In this document: positions 46,970-55,358 of the stretch, piece after piece
Layout: every line of letters starts with the position of its first letter
How positions within the stretch are numbered: the stretch's first letter is position 1
DNA from: Corynebacterium riegelii
GTDB lineage: Bacteria; Actinomycetota; Actinomycetes; Mycobacteriales; Mycobacteriaceae
Length of the DNA: 64,000 nucleotides
NCBI RefSeq assembly: GCF_016728505.1
Contig: NZ_CP068159.1
Coordinates: 1,860,001-1,924,000, forward strand
Direction of reading: 5' to 3'
Position numbers and translations under genes: made by a program
The notes under the pieces: model-generated
The model's database searches: none
Seen by the model: only the letters and a program-made list of their open reading frames with translations
Told to the model about the DNA's origin: nothing

Positions 46970-47515
46970 ATGGAGATGGTCTCACAGCTGCGTAGCCAGA
47001 TTGAGTCGATCCTGCTGGTGGTGGACACACCTGTAGCCGCCGCCGACATCGCGGATGCCTTGGCCGCAAGCGAAGCGGACATTGAAGAGGTGCTTGCGCA
47101 GTGGTCGGAGGAACTCACTTCCCGCGGCAGCGGCATAGATCTTCGCAGGACTGAGGCCGGGTGGCGCTTGTACACCCGCGCGGAGAATGCTGACGCGGTG
47201 GAGTCATTCGTGCTGGACGGCGCGCAGACCAAGCTGAGCCGCGCGGCCCTTGAGACCCTTGCGGTGGTGGCGTACCGGCAGCCGGTGACGCGTGCCCAAG
47301 TTTCCGGGGTGCGTGGCGTCAACGTCGACGGTGTCATGCGCACGCTCACCCTGCGTGGTTTGCTTGCAGAAGTGGAGCCGGACGATTCCACGGGTGCGCA
47401 CCGCTACGTCACCACTGAGCTGTTTCTGGAGCTTTTGGGCATTGAGTCACTGTCCCAGCTGCCGGAGTTGGCGCCGCTTTTGCCGGATGTGGACGCGATT
47501 GAAGACGCCTGGTAG
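46970..47515 (+). CDS. scpB: Segregation and condensation protein B
   Basis: The winged-helix dimer partner of ScpA. 181 residues with RSQIESILLVVDTPVAAADI at the N-terminus and the central ALETLAVVAYRQPVTRAQVS plus VRGVNVDGVMRTLTLRGLL, the family hallmarks. ATG codons at 46970 and 46976 are both possible; AAGGAG lies about 15 bases before the first. The chromosome condensin partner Smc is not in the window. Confidence 0.95.
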   Translation: MEMVSQLRSQIESILLVVDTPVAAADIADALAASEADIEEVLAQWSEELTSRGSGIDLRRTEAGWRLYTRAENADAVESFVLDGAQTKLSRAALETLAVVAYRQPVTRAQVSGVRGVNVDGVMRTLTLRGLLAEVEPDDSTGAHRYVTTELFLELLGIESLSQLPELAPLLPDVDAIEDAW

Positions 47516-47559
47516 CCACCCAGCAGCCTTTAGATAGGTAAATAACGGCAAAACGCTGG

Positions 47560-47572
47560 TAGGGTGGGCCGC
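47560..47572 (+). promoter_or_regulatory. Promoter of rluB (leaderless layout)
   Basis: TAGGGT (47560-47565) ends seven bases before the ATG at 47573; the same hexamer and spacing occurs at the methyltransferase gene at 8631. Confidence 0.4.
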
Positions 47573-48475
47573 ATGACTCGAACCGCTCGCCGAGACGGCA
47601 CACCGGAGAGGGATAAGAACGAAACGTTCTATATCTCCTACGCAAAGCCGGCTAAGAAACAACACGTACAACGTCCGGAACCTCACCCGTTGGAGGACAA
47701 CTGGTGGGATGATGAAGAAACTAAAACCCGCAAGCAAAACACTGAAGGTGTGCGCCTGCAGAAGGTGCTCGCTCAGGCGGGTGTGGCCTCACGCAGGCAT
47801 GCGGAGGTGATGATTGCCCAGGGGCGCGTCAGCGTCAATGGCAAGCGCGTCACTGTGCAGGGTATGCGTGTGGATCCGGATCGTGATGTGATCCGGGTTG
47901 ATGGCACCCGCATCAATGTTAACGAGAAGCTTGAGTACTTCGCGTTTAACAAGCCGCGTGGCGTGCACACCACCATGAAGGATGAGCTGGACCGCACGTC
48001 TGTGGGCTCGTACCTGTCGGAGCGCACTGCCTCTGGTCAGCGCCTGTTCCACGTGGGCCGCTTGGATGCGGATACGGAGGGCTTGCTGCTGCTTACCAAT
48101 GACGGTGAGCTGGCGAACCGTCTGACCCACCCGAAGTACGAGGTGTCCAAAACGTATTTGGCCACCGTGCTGGGTGAGGCAAAACCGGCGCTTGTCAAGG
48201 AGCTCAAAGAGGGCATCATGCTTGACGACGGCCTCGCGAAGGCCGACTACGCCCAAATCGTCGATGTGCACAACGGGCAGTCGTTGATTCGTCTTGAGCT
48301 GCATGAGGGCCGCAAGCACATTGTGCGCCGCATGTTGAAGGCCGCAGGCTTTCCGGTGCAGCGTCTGGTGCGTACGAAGGTGCACACGGTGCAGCTGGGC
48401 GATATGAAGCCTGGGTCGATGCGCGCGCTGAACGCTGCTGAGCTGACCTCGTTGTACAACGCGGTGGAGATGTAA
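47573..48475 (+). CDS. rluB: 23S rRNA pseudouridine synthase (RluB family)
   Basis: Makes a pseudouridine in helix 80-90 region of 23S rRNA. 300 residues: an N-terminal basic extension, S4 domain (VRLQKVLAQAGVASRRHAEV), and the RsuA/RluB catalytic motif GRLDADTEGLLLLTNDG near 160. YFAFNKPRGVHTT precedes it. The ATG at 47573 is preferred to the GTG at 47564 because a -10 hexamer sits at 47560-47565. cmk starts ten bases after the stop. Confidence 0.93.
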   Translation: MTRTARRDGTPERDKNETFYISYAKPAKKQHVQRPEPHPLEDNWWDDEETKTRKQNTEGVRLQKVLAQAGVASRRHAEVMIAQGRVSVNGKRVTVQGMRVDPDRDVIRVDGTRINVNEKLEYFAFNKPRGVHTTMKDELDRTSVGSYLSERTASGQRLFHVGRLDADTEGLLLLTNDGELANRLTHPKYEVSKTYLATVLGEAKPALVKELKEGIMLDDGLAKADYAQIVDVHNGQSLIRLELHEGRKHIVRRMLKAAGFPVQRLVRTKVHTVQLGDMKPGSMRALNAAELTSLYNAVEM

Positions 48476-48485
48476 GGGGAGCGTT

Positions 48486-49193
48486 ATGGATGATTCTTCG
48501 TTGCTTTCGAATGCCGCTGACGGTGGCTTGATTCTGGCTGTTGACGGGCCTTCAGGTACCGGTAAGTCCACTACCTGTCGTGCGTTGGCGAAGCGCCTGG
48601 ACGCGAAATACGTGGACACGGGTGCGATGTACCGCGTAGCAACGCTGGCTGTGCTGCGCGCGGGCGTGGACCCGCAGGATACGGATGCCGTGATTGCGGC
48701 AACAGCAGATCTGCCGCTAACGGTGTCGGATGACCCTGATTCCACCGAGGTACTGCTTGGCGGTGAAGACGTCTCTGGTGAGATCCGCGGCCCCGAGGTC
48801 ACTCGCAACGTCTCAGCGGTGTCTGCGATTCCGCAGGTGCGTGAGAACCTTGTGGCGCTGCAGCGCAAGCTTGCTCGTGATGCACATCGCGCGATTGTTG
48901 AGGGCCGTGACATTGGCACTGTCGTGCTTGTGGACGCCCCGGCGAAGGCCTACCTGACGGCGTCTGCGCAGGTCCGCGCGAAGCGTCGCTACGACCAAGA
49001 TGTGGCAGCCGGCCGAGAGGCGGACTTTGACACGGTGTTGGCGGATGTGCAGCGTCGTGACGAGCTGGACTCTTCACGCGCCACCAGCCCGCTGAGGCCT
49101 GCCGAAGACGCTGAGATTATTGACACCTCGGCGATGACGCTCGATGAAGTGTTGGAAACCTTGATTCAGTTGATTGAAAGGAGTGCCCGATGA
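48486..49193 (+). CDS. cmk: Cytidylate kinase
   Basis: Phosphorylates CMP and dCMP. 235 residues: P-loop AVDGPSGTGKSTTCRALAKR near residue 20, VDTGAMYR near 44 and IVEGRDIGTVV near 140. GGGGAG precedes the ATG by six bases. The stop overlaps the der ATG (ATGA), so cmk-der is translationally coupled, as in mycobacteria. Confidence 0.96.
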   Translation: MDDSSLLSNAADGGLILAVDGPSGTGKSTTCRALAKRLDAKYVDTGAMYRVATLAVLRAGVDPQDTDAVIAATADLPLTVSDDPDSTEVLLGGEDVSGEIRGPEVTRNVSAVSAIPQVRENLVALQRKLARDAHRAIVEGRDIGTVVLVDAPAKAYLTASAQVRAKRRYDQDVAAGREADFDTVLADVQRRDELDSSRATSPLRPAEDAEIIDTSAMTLDEVLETLIQLIERSAR

Positions 49194-50818
49194 GTGATCA
49201 CAACCGTGACCACGAGCAGATGCCAGAGACGCAGTTCTACCAGCCTGGCATTGACGCCTCCGGCTACGACGAGGTGGAGGAGCACTACGTCACCGCTGAT
49301 GACGCTGAGTTCTACGAGGGTTATGAAGACTTTGATGACTCTGACTTTGACGATTCAGACTTCGGCGAGGCTGACTACGGCGACACCGGCCTAGAGGGTC
49401 GGGATGAAGACGCCGATGAGGACGCTGAGTACACCGACGAAGAGTGGGCCGAAATTGAGCGCGCCTACGGCATTGCACGGCCCGACATGGTGGAAGAGGC
49501 GCTGCCGACGGTTGCCATTGTGGGCCGCCCTAACGTTGGTAAGTCCTCGCTGGTCAATAGGTTCATTGGCCGCAGGGAGGCTGTGGTGGAGGACCATCCT
49601 GGCGTGACCCGTGATAGGGTGAGCTACCTTGCTGATTGGGGCGGGCGCCGTTTCTGGGTGCAAGACACCGGCGGCTGGGACCCGGACGCCAAGGGTATTC
49701 ACGCGGCAATCGCGCGCCAGTCTGAGGCCGCGATGGAGACCGCGGACGTCATTGTCATGGTGGTGGATTCCCACACCGGCATTACGGAAACGGATGCGGT
49801 GATGGCCAGAAACCTGCAGCGCTCCGAGGTGCCCGTCATCTTGGTGGCCAATAAGTTTGAGTCTGAATCGCAGTGGGGCGACGTCGCAGAATTCTATGGG
49901 CTGGGTCTTGGAGACCCGTGGCCGGTATCTGCACTCCACGGCCGCGGTGGTGCGGACGTGCTCGATGAGATCCTGCGCGTGTTCCCAGAGGTGCCGCGTG
50001 CGGCGAACTCCATTACGGATGGCCCGCGTCGCGTGGCCATTGTTGGACGCCCGAACGTGGGCAAATCCAGCCTGCTGAACAAGCTGAGCAAGTCGGACCG
50101 TTCGGTGGTGGACAACGCCTCGGGTACCACGGTGGACCCGGTGGATGAGCTCATTCAGCTGGATAAGAACTTGTGGAAGTTCATCGACACCGCAGGTCTT
50201 CGCAAGAAGGTGAAAAACGCCCAGGGGCACGAGTACTACGCCTCGCTACGCACCCGCGGCACCATCGATGCTGCCGAGGTGTGTGTGGTGGTTATCGACG
50301 CCTCCCAGGAGATCTCTGAGCAGGACCAGCGCGTGATCTCCATGGTGCTGGAAGCCGGCAAGGCGATGGTGATCTGCTTTAACAAGTGGGACCTCATGGA
50401 TGAGGATCGCCGCTACTACTTTGACCGCGAGTTCGAAGAGCAGATTGGCCACCTCAGCTGGGTGACCAAGATCAACATCTCCGCAGACACGGGTCGTGGT
50501 TTGCACCGTCTTGAAGACGCCATGACGGAGGCCCTGGAGAACTGGGACAAGCGCATCTCCACAGGTCATCTGAATACGTGGCTTCGTGAGGCGATTGCGG
50601 CCAACCCACCGCCGATGAAGAACAACCGTCTGCCGAAGCTGTTGTTCTCCACCATGGCGGCTACACGTCCGCCGACAATCATCCTGTTCACGACGGGATT
50701 TTTGGATGCGTCGTACCGCCGCTACCTGGAGCGCAAGTTCCGTGAGCGCTTCGGCTACCACGGCACGCCAATCAGGATCGCGGTCCGTGTGCGTGAGCGC
50801 AACCAGAGGAAACGCTAG
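49190..50818 (+). CDS. der: Ribosome-associated GTPase Der (EngA)
   Basis: A double GTPase for 50S assembly. 542 residues, longer than the roughly 440 of most Der because of an acidic N-terminal extension (residues 1-100, many Asp/Glu/Tyr/Phe, e.g. DFDDSDFDDSDFGEADYGD). First G domain: GRPNVGKSSLVNRF near 110 and DTGGWD; second: GRPNVGKSSLLNKL near 283 and NKWD near 398. The C-terminal KH-like domain ends RFGYHGTPIRIAVRVRERN. AAAGGAG lies eight bases upstream. Confidence 0.96.
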   Translation: MSDHNRDHEQMPETQFYQPGIDASGYDEVEEHYVTADDAEFYEGYEDFDDSDFDDSDFGEADYGDTGLEGRDEDADEDAEYTDEEWAEIERAYGIARPDMVEEALPTVAIVGRPNVGKSSLVNRFIGRREAVVEDHPGVTRDRVSYLADWGGRRFWVQDTGGWDPDAKGIHAAIARQSEAAMETADVIVMVVDSHTGITETDAVMARNLQRSEVPVILVANKFESESQWGDVAEFYGLGLGDPWPVSALHGRGGADVLDEILRVFPEVPRAANSITDGPRRVAIVGRPNVGKSSLLNKLSKSDRSVVDNASGTTVDPVDELIQLDKNLWKFIDTAGLRKKVKNAQGHEYYASLRTRGTIDAAEVCVVVIDASQEISEQDQRVISMVLEAGKAMVICFNKWDLMDEDRRYYFDREFEEQIGHLSWVTKINISADTGRGLHRLEDAMTEALENWDKRISTGHLNTWLREAIAANPPPMKNNRLPKLLFSTMAATRPPTIILFTTGFLDASYRRYLERKFRERFGYHGTPIRIAVRVRERNQRKR

Positions 50819-50821
50819 CGC

Positions 50822-50853
50822 CGCTCATAAGCAAAGGCGCTCATAAGCAAAGG
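50822..50853. repeat. Exact 16-bp tandem duplication
   Basis: CGCTCATAAGCAAAGG occurs twice without a gap (50822-50837 and 50838-50853). It covers the 3' end of the minus-strand methyltransferase gene and, being no multiple of three, changes that protein's last residues. Confidence 0.9.
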
Positions 50854-51595
50854 CGTCAGTGCGATAGGGAAGCGGCAGCACCTGGCCGGGGCTGAACCCC
50901 AAACGCTCGTAGAGGTACCAGTGAAGGTTCGCCTCTACCTTGGCCCGGGTGGTGTCGCTGGCCCGCAGCCAGTAGGAGCGGGTGCGCATGAGTGAGACCA
51001 GCTCTTCTGGCGTGGTGGGCTGAATCCACTTGGTGCGCAGCTCATCTGCAAGTAGCCACTGGTTACCAACGGTAGGGTAGAACCCTTCGCGGTGGACGTC
51101 TCCCGAGTGGCTGATGCGGGAGTAACGCAGCACCCAGGGGTGGGTGACATCGAGGGTGTTCCACACCAACACCAAGCGCGCATCCGACGTACCTACGCGT
51201 GCCGCCTCACGGCTGGCGGCGTCGATGTCGAGCCAGTGCCACGTTTGTGCGCACGTGATCGTGGAAAACTGGGCATCTGCAAAGGGCAGCGCCTCGGCGG
51301 TGCCACGGACCACGGCAACACCGGCAAGACGACCCGCCAAAACCCGCGCCATGTCTGGGGAGGGTTCGAGGGTGGTGACGCGGTGGGCGTCGGCAAGCAA
51401 AAGCTCTGTGAGTTTGCCTGTGCCAGCGCCGATGTCGAGAAGCTCCCCGCCGTGCACAAGCGAGCGGACCTCGGCGGGGTAGGAGGGCCGAGCAGCGTGA
51501 TACAGCGAAGCACCAGTGGAAAACGCGCCGGCGGTGAATGCTCGGGCGGCGTCGTTTTTGAATGCTGGGCCCTGCCTGGAGCTGGGGTTGACCAT
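50825..51595 (-). CDS. Class I SAM-dependent methyltransferase
   Basis: A 256-residue methyltransferase_11-type protein: LLDIGAGTGKLTELLLADAH near residue 52 is motif I, EPSPDMARVL the acidic loop, and ITCAQTWHWLDIDAASREAAR the family block seen in small-molecule methyltransferases. Substrate unknown. The start at 51595 has TAGATT nine bases upstream and no ribosome site, so it may be leaderless; a longer frame back to 51805 overlaps the divergent esterase. The C-terminus ends in a 16-bp duplication. It converges with der, with a six-base gap. Confidence 0.85.
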   Translation of the reverse strand: MVNPSSRQGPAFKNDAARAFTAGAFSTGASLYHAARPSYPAEVRSLVHGGELLDIGAGTGKLTELLLADAHRVTTLEPSPDMARVLAGRLAGVAVVRGTAEALPFADAQFSTITCAQTWHWLDIDAASREAARVGTSDARLVLVWNTLDVTHPWVLRYSRISHSGDVHREGFYPTVGNQWLLADELRTKWIQPTTPEELVSLMRTRSYWLRASDTTRAKVEANLHWYLYERLGFSPGQVLPLPYRTDAFAYERLCL

Positions 51596-51603
51596 AGGTG
51601 GCC

Positions 51604-51621
51604 AATCTAGCCGTGTAGCCT
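51604..51621. promoter_or_regulatory. Divergent promoter pair (both leaderless layout)
   Basis: The minus-strand -10 TAGATT (51609-51604) ends eight bases before the methyltransferase start at 51595, and the plus-strand -10 TAGCCT (51616-51621) ends eight bases before the esterase start at 51630. Only 34 bases separate the two start codons, so the promoters must overlap or exclude each other. Confidence 0.45.
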
Positions 51622-51629
51622 TGGAAGTT

Positions 51630-52505
51630 ATGAATAAGGCGGTGCGAATCACGGCGGCGCTTGCGCTGTCGGTGGGCCTGATCAGCGGATCGAGCAACGC
51701 AGAGGTGCTGGCAGCCAGTACAACCACAACCTCTACCAAGGTTCCGGTGCCGGACTCCATGGAGCGGAAAGAGCGCCGCATCAAGGCCGGTGGTGAGAAG
51801 CGCACCTACTGGGTCTCCGCCCCGAAGGATGCCAAAGACCGCGAGCTGCCGCTTATCCTGGCATTCCACGGCAAGACTGACACCGCGAAAAACTTTCTAG
51901 AAAACAGTGGCCTTGGGCATGCGGACGCCATCGTGGTCGCCCCGGACGGGCTAGCCAAGAAGGATGTGTGCGACGACAAGTTCAAACAAGCCTGGTCTCC
52001 TGCCCCCTACGCTGTGACCACGTCGCAGCAGGATTTTGCGCTGGTTGATGCGCTGCTGGCGAAGATGGATAAAGAGTTCAATATTGATCCCGAGCGTATT
52101 TACCTGACCGGGTTTTCTAACGGCGGCGGCTTTGTCGCATCGGTTATCGCGCAGCGTCCGAAGCCGTTTGCCGGTGCGGTGATTGTCTCGGCAGCGGTGC
52201 GCAACTCCGAGTCGGAACTTCGCACTGGCCTGCCCGTGCCGCTGCGCATCATCCACGGGGATAAGGACCAGCAGGTCCCGCTGGAGGGGTACAACCGGCC
52301 CACCAATGTGAAGGGCTGCAAAGACGGTCCGGGTGATGTGGTGTTGGATATCCGTGATGTGCGCGACGCGTTTTTGCTGCGCAGCGGCTCAACAAACGTG
52401 TCCTATCACGAGGTGAAGGGCATGGGGCATAAGTGGATCCATGATGAGCCGATAGACGTGACTGATGAGGTGCTCGACTTCTTTGATATCCCCAAGCAGG
52501 GGTAG
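51630..52505 (+). CDS. Secreted LpqC-like esterase
   Basis: A 291-residue exported alpha/beta hydrolase of the polyhydroxybutyrate depolymerase/feruloyl esterase type. A signal peptide (residues 1-29, ending in NAEVLAAS) is followed by LPLILAFHGKTDTAKNFLENS (split at the oxyanion HG), the nucleophile GFSNGGGFVASV near 170 and the His in KGMGHKWIHDEP near 270. DKDQQVP carries the probable Asp. The next gene is a related lipoprotein, so the pair arose by duplication. Substrate unknown; mycobacterial LpqC is the closest named type. Confidence 0.85.
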   Translation: MNKAVRITAALALSVGLISGSSNAEVLAASTTTTSTKVPVPDSMERKERRIKAGGEKRTYWVSAPKDAKDRELPLILAFHGKTDTAKNFLENSGLGHADAIVVAPDGLAKKDVCDDKFKQAWSPAPYAVTTSQQDFALVDALLAKMDKEFNIDPERIYLTGFSNGGGFVASVIAQRPKPFAGAVIVSAAVRNSESELRTGLPVPLRIIHGDKDQQVPLEGYNRPTNVKGCKDGPGDVVLDIRDVRDAFLLRSGSTNVSYHEVKGMGHKWIHDEPIDVTDEVLDFFDIPKQG

Positions 52506-52520
52506 CGGGAGGTAGTGCGC

Positions 52521-52534
52521 TACGCTTTCCACCC
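52521..52534 (+). promoter_or_regulatory. Promoter of the esterase lipoprotein gene (leaderless layout)
   Basis: TACGCT (52521-52526) ends eight bases before the GTG at 52535; no ribosome site between. Confidence 0.4.
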
Positions 52535-53476
52535 GTGTGCGGGGCAAAAAGAGTTGCAGCCGCCGCGATGGCCTTGATGCTCGCGGCGGGTATTAGTGCA
52601 TGTTCGCCCCTGCTTCACGACGATCCAACGCACACCCCACCCACCCTCACCAAAGTCGAAACCACCGACCCTATGGAAGTGGCGCAGCCGTGGAGTCCGG
52701 CAAGCGCGGGTACTCGCTCGGTGACGGCGGCTGGATTTGAGCGCAACTACATCATGTCGCTGCCCCCGGGTGCGCATGAGCGCTCCAGACTTCCCGTGAT
52801 CTTCGTGTTCCACGGGTATAAAGAGAGCGCTGAGACCATCCGCGAATACTCAGGGCTGGATTCAGCCGACGCGATCGTGGTGTACATGGAAGGCATTGAC
52901 AAAGCCTGGGCGCCAGCACCGTATGCGGTGACTACTGGCGAGCAGGACTTGGCGTACGTGGACGCGGTGTATGACCAACTGATCAATGAATTCGCTGTGG
53001 ACCGCGCGCGTGTGTTTGCCGCGGGTCTATCCAACGGCGGTGGGTTCGCCGCGTATGTGGGTTGCCAACGCCCCCAGGCGTTTACCGCGGTGGCAACGGT
53101 GGCCGGCGCGTTCTATGAGAAGGTGTCTGCGGGGTGCTCCGCGATTCCGATGAAGCACGTGGATTTCCACGGCACGCATGATGCGGTGATCAATTACGCG
53201 GGGGGAGAGCGCCACAGCACTGTCTACGGGTCGAGCGCGGAGCTGATGGAGGACGCCGCACGCCGCAGCCGCTGCGACGCTGAACCGGCCATCAGCGCCG
53301 TCTCGCCAACCATTGAGGAGTACCGCTGGACCGGGTGTGACGCCGCTGTCACGCACTACCGCATTGAGGGTGGGCCGCACGTGTGGCCGGGGTCCATCAA
53401 AGACACCTCGGCTACGGTGTCCATCGGGTTTGCCACGCGCCAGATTCTGCACTTCTTCGGAGTCGGCCTGCGCTAG
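52535..53476 (+). CDS. LpqC-like esterase lipoprotein
   Basis: A 313-residue lipoprotein related to the preceding esterase. Signal peptide with lipobox GISAC (Cys near residue 23). The hydrolase core has VIFVFHGYKESAETIREYSG, APYAVTTGEQDLAYVDAVYD (shared almost word for word with the neighbour), nucleophile AGLSNGGGFAAYV near 170, HGTHDAVINY as Asp-loop, and His in GGPHVWPGS near 285. The extra Cys pairs (CQRP, CSAI, CDAEP, CDAAV) could form disulfides outside the membrane. The GTG start lies just after a -10 hexamer. A terminator follows. Confidence 0.87.
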   Translation: MCGAKRVAAAAMALMLAAGISACSPLLHDDPTHTPPTLTKVETTDPMEVAQPWSPASAGTRSVTAAGFERNYIMSLPPGAHERSRLPVIFVFHGYKESAETIREYSGLDSADAIVVYMEGIDKAWAPAPYAVTTGEQDLAYVDAVYDQLINEFAVDRARVFAAGLSNGGGFAAYVGCQRPQAFTAVATVAGAFYEKVSAGCSAIPMKHVDFHGTHDAVINYAGGERHSTVYGSSAELMEDAARRSRCDAEPAISAVSPTIEEYRWTGCDAAVTHYRIEGGPHVWPGSIKDTSATVSIGFATRQILHFFGVGLR

Positions 53477-53488
53477 AGTCAAAAACAC

Positions 53489-53518
53489 GAAAACCCCAGC
53501 TCACGCCGGGGTTTTTGT
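53489..53518. terminator. Bidirectional terminator before tRNA-Pro
   Basis: AAAACCCC and GGGGTTTTT flank an inner GC/GC pair around TCAC, so either strand ends in a T-run. It separates the esterase gene from the convergent tRNA. Confidence 0.8.
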
Positions 53519-53526
53519 TTGCTTTG

Positions 53527-53600
53527 TCGGACTGACAGGATTTGAACCTGCGACCCCCACACCCCCAGTGTGGTGCGCTACCAAACTGCGCCACAGCCCG
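53527..53600 (-). tRNA. tRNA-Pro (anticodon GGG)
   Basis: 74 bases on the minus strand. Acceptor CGGGCTG pairs with CAGTCCG, the D arm is GCGCAGTTTGGTAGCGC, the anticodon stem CCACA/TGTGG surrounds CTGGGGG (anticodon GGG), and the T loop is GGTTCAAATCC. The CCA end is not encoded. Confidence 0.96.
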
Positions 53601-53639
53601 ATGTTGCCAAAAGGGCAACACCGAAAGATTACAGCACTG

Positions 53640-54044
53640 TCATCGTGGAATGAAACCGGCAGGTGGGGCGGGCAGGCCGCGCACGTACACCCAGCGCCCG
53701 GCGCGGCGTTCAAACGTGGAGTATTCGCATTGGATGCCGCTTGCGTGGGTGGCTGCAAACGTAACGGCGCCGTCCTTGTCAAAGGGGCCGCCGCCGCTGG
53801 TTCCAAGGATCTCCAGGTTGGTGTAGGGCTCGCCATCGGGGTTGATGCTGAGGTCAGCGGGCAGTGTTTCCTCGGCCCAGGTGCTGCGGATATAGGCTTC
53901 GTCGCCGACAACGAAGGCGCTGTAGCGCGAGCGCATGAGCGCCTCCGCAGTCGCCGGGGTTGTCTCGCCTGCGTGGTAGCGTCCACAGCAGTCGGCGTAG
54001 CGCAGATTCGAGCGGCAGGGGCACGACTGGTTGGGGTTTAGCAC
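53640..54044 (-). CDS. YchJ/UPF0225 family protein with SEC-C motif
   Basis: A 134-residue protein with an N-terminal SEC-C zinc motif CPCRSNLRYADCCGRYHAGE and the YchJ block ALMRSRYSAFVVGDEAYIRST, ending in an NTF2-like part (CEYSTFERRAGRWVYVRG). Function unknown. The GTG at 54044 follows GGGGA by nine bases. It lies 12 bases downstream of the alpha/beta hydrolase-OsmC gene on the same strand, so the two may be one transcript. Confidence 0.88.
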   Translation of the reverse strand: MLNPNQSCPCRSNLRYADCCGRYHAGETTPATAEALMRSRYSAFVVGDEAYIRSTWAEETLPADLSINPDGEPYTNLEILGTSGGGPFDKDGAVTFAATHASGIQCEYSTFERRAGRWVYVRGLPAPPAGFIPR

Positions 54045-54056
54045 GATAAGCGTCCC

Positions 54057-55274
54057 CTACTTGATGGCCTTGGCCGCTTTGGCCTGGGCGCGGCGCTCTG
54101 CAACGGTGGCCTTGCGCACCACGGTCTCCAGCTGATTCTTGGCCACGTAGCCGTCCACGGTGGACGCGGCACCTGCGGCACGCAAGGTCTCAGCCTGGTC
54201 GTCCGTCAGGTCACCGTAGAGGGTGATTTCGCGGGTAAATCCGCCGGTGCCGTTGTGGGTGATTTCCACTCGGACGTCGTCAAGCTGCATGCCCTTGGCT
54301 GCCTCCCGGATGGCCTGGGAGCAGCTGACAGCAAGTGCGGACATGTACAGGCCGGTAGACGTTACGCCTTGGCCCTTACCACCGGAATTTTTGGCGCGGT
54401 CCGTGGTGATCGCACGGCCGGAGGTGCGTACCACGTCGCCGTATTTGGTGCCGCGGGCGGTATAGGAGATCGCGTTGGAGTCACCCGTTTCCTCCGGCGT
54501 GAACTCGGGCACGATGTACTGCTTAGCCCAGGAGCCGATGATGTCGGCGGCGCGCTGCGCGGTGCCCTGGCGGGTCAACAGGTGGTCCGCCTTGTCCAGG
54601 GCCATCAGGGACTTGGGGTAGCGGGTGAGACGGAAGATAGTTTGCGCGTTGTCAATGCCCACAGTCACGTCAATCGGGGAGTGGACTAACAAGAGCGGCT
54701 TCCGTAGCAGCGGCAGGTAGGCCTCTGGGTTGGTTACCGCGAGGTCCTCCAGAAACTCGCGAGAGATGATCAGCTCGCGCCCGCCCAGGATGACGGGTAC
54801 GGAGCCGTTCGCGTCGGCTTCACCGATCTTGTCTGCGTAGTGGAGCACGGAGTGCGCCGGGTCAAAGGGTGCACCGACGGTGGCCACGGCCTTGATCATG
54901 TGCTTCAACTCCGGGCGGGTTGCTGCCTTCAGAGTCGCCGCACCACCCAGGGAGTGGCCCATGATCAGCTGCGGGGCGGTGAAGTTCTCTTCCATCCATT
55001 GCGCCACAGCCACAATGTCGTCGACGTTTTGGCTGAAACTGGTGTCTTTGAACTCACCGCCGGACTGGCCGAGGCCCGGGAAATCAAAACGCAGCGTGGC
55101 AATGCCGTGTTCCGTCAAGCGTTTAGAGATGCGTGACGCTCCGGGGGTGTGGCGTGAACCTGCGAAGCAGTGGGCAAAAATCGCGTATGCCTGCGCAGGG
55201 GCATCGGGCCGGTCGATGGTGGCTGCCAGCGGCGTACCGGTTGAGGATGGCACGGTGACGTTCAATGACTGCAT
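54057..55274 (-). CDS. Alpha/beta hydrolase-OsmC fusion protein
   Basis: A 405-residue two-domain protein. Residues 1-255 form an alpha/beta hydrolase: FAHCFAGSRHTPGA, FDFPGLGQSGGEF, the nucleophile MGHSLGGAATL near 108 and KADHLLTRQGTAQRAADII with the His near 228. Residues 270-405 are an OsmC-like domain with LAVSCSQAIREAAKG holding one Cys. This fusion is a known actinobacterial architecture; OsmC proteins reduce organic hydroperoxides, and the hydrolase substrate is unknown. TACTGT ends six bases before the ATG (leaderless layout). The frame upstream to 55448 overlaps secA2 and is not supported. Confidence 0.9.
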   Translation of the reverse strand: MQSLNVTVPSSTGTPLAATIDRPDAPAQAYAIFAHCFAGSRHTPGASRISKRLTEHGIATLRFDFPGLGQSGGEFKDTSFSQNVDDIVAVAQWMEENFTAPQLIMGHSLGGAATLKAATRPELKHMIKAVATVGAPFDPAHSVLHYADKIGEADANGSVPVILGGRELIISREFLEDLAVTNPEAYLPLLRKPLLLVHSPIDVTVGIDNAQTIFRLTRYPKSLMALDKADHLLTRQGTAQRAADIIGSWAKQYIVPEFTPEETGDSNAISYTARGTKYGDVVRTSGRAITTDRAKNSGGKGQGVTSTGLYMSALAVSCSQAIREAAKGMQLDDVRVEITHNGTGGFTREITLYGDLTDDQAETLRAAGAASTVDGYVAKNQLETVVRKATVAERRAQAKAAKAIK

Positions 55275-55280
55275 GGGTAC

Positions 55281-55286
55281 ACAGTA
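55281..55286 (-). promoter_or_regulatory. -10 element of the hydrolase-OsmC gene
   Basis: Minus-strand TACTGT (55286-55281) ends six bases before the ATG at 55274, without a ribosome site. Confidence 0.4.
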
Positions 55287-55358
55287 AAGCACGTTGCAGG
55301 TTTGGTGTCGGGTGGACTTACCATGGGCAGAACACTGAAAGGAAGGACGCATTTCCAC

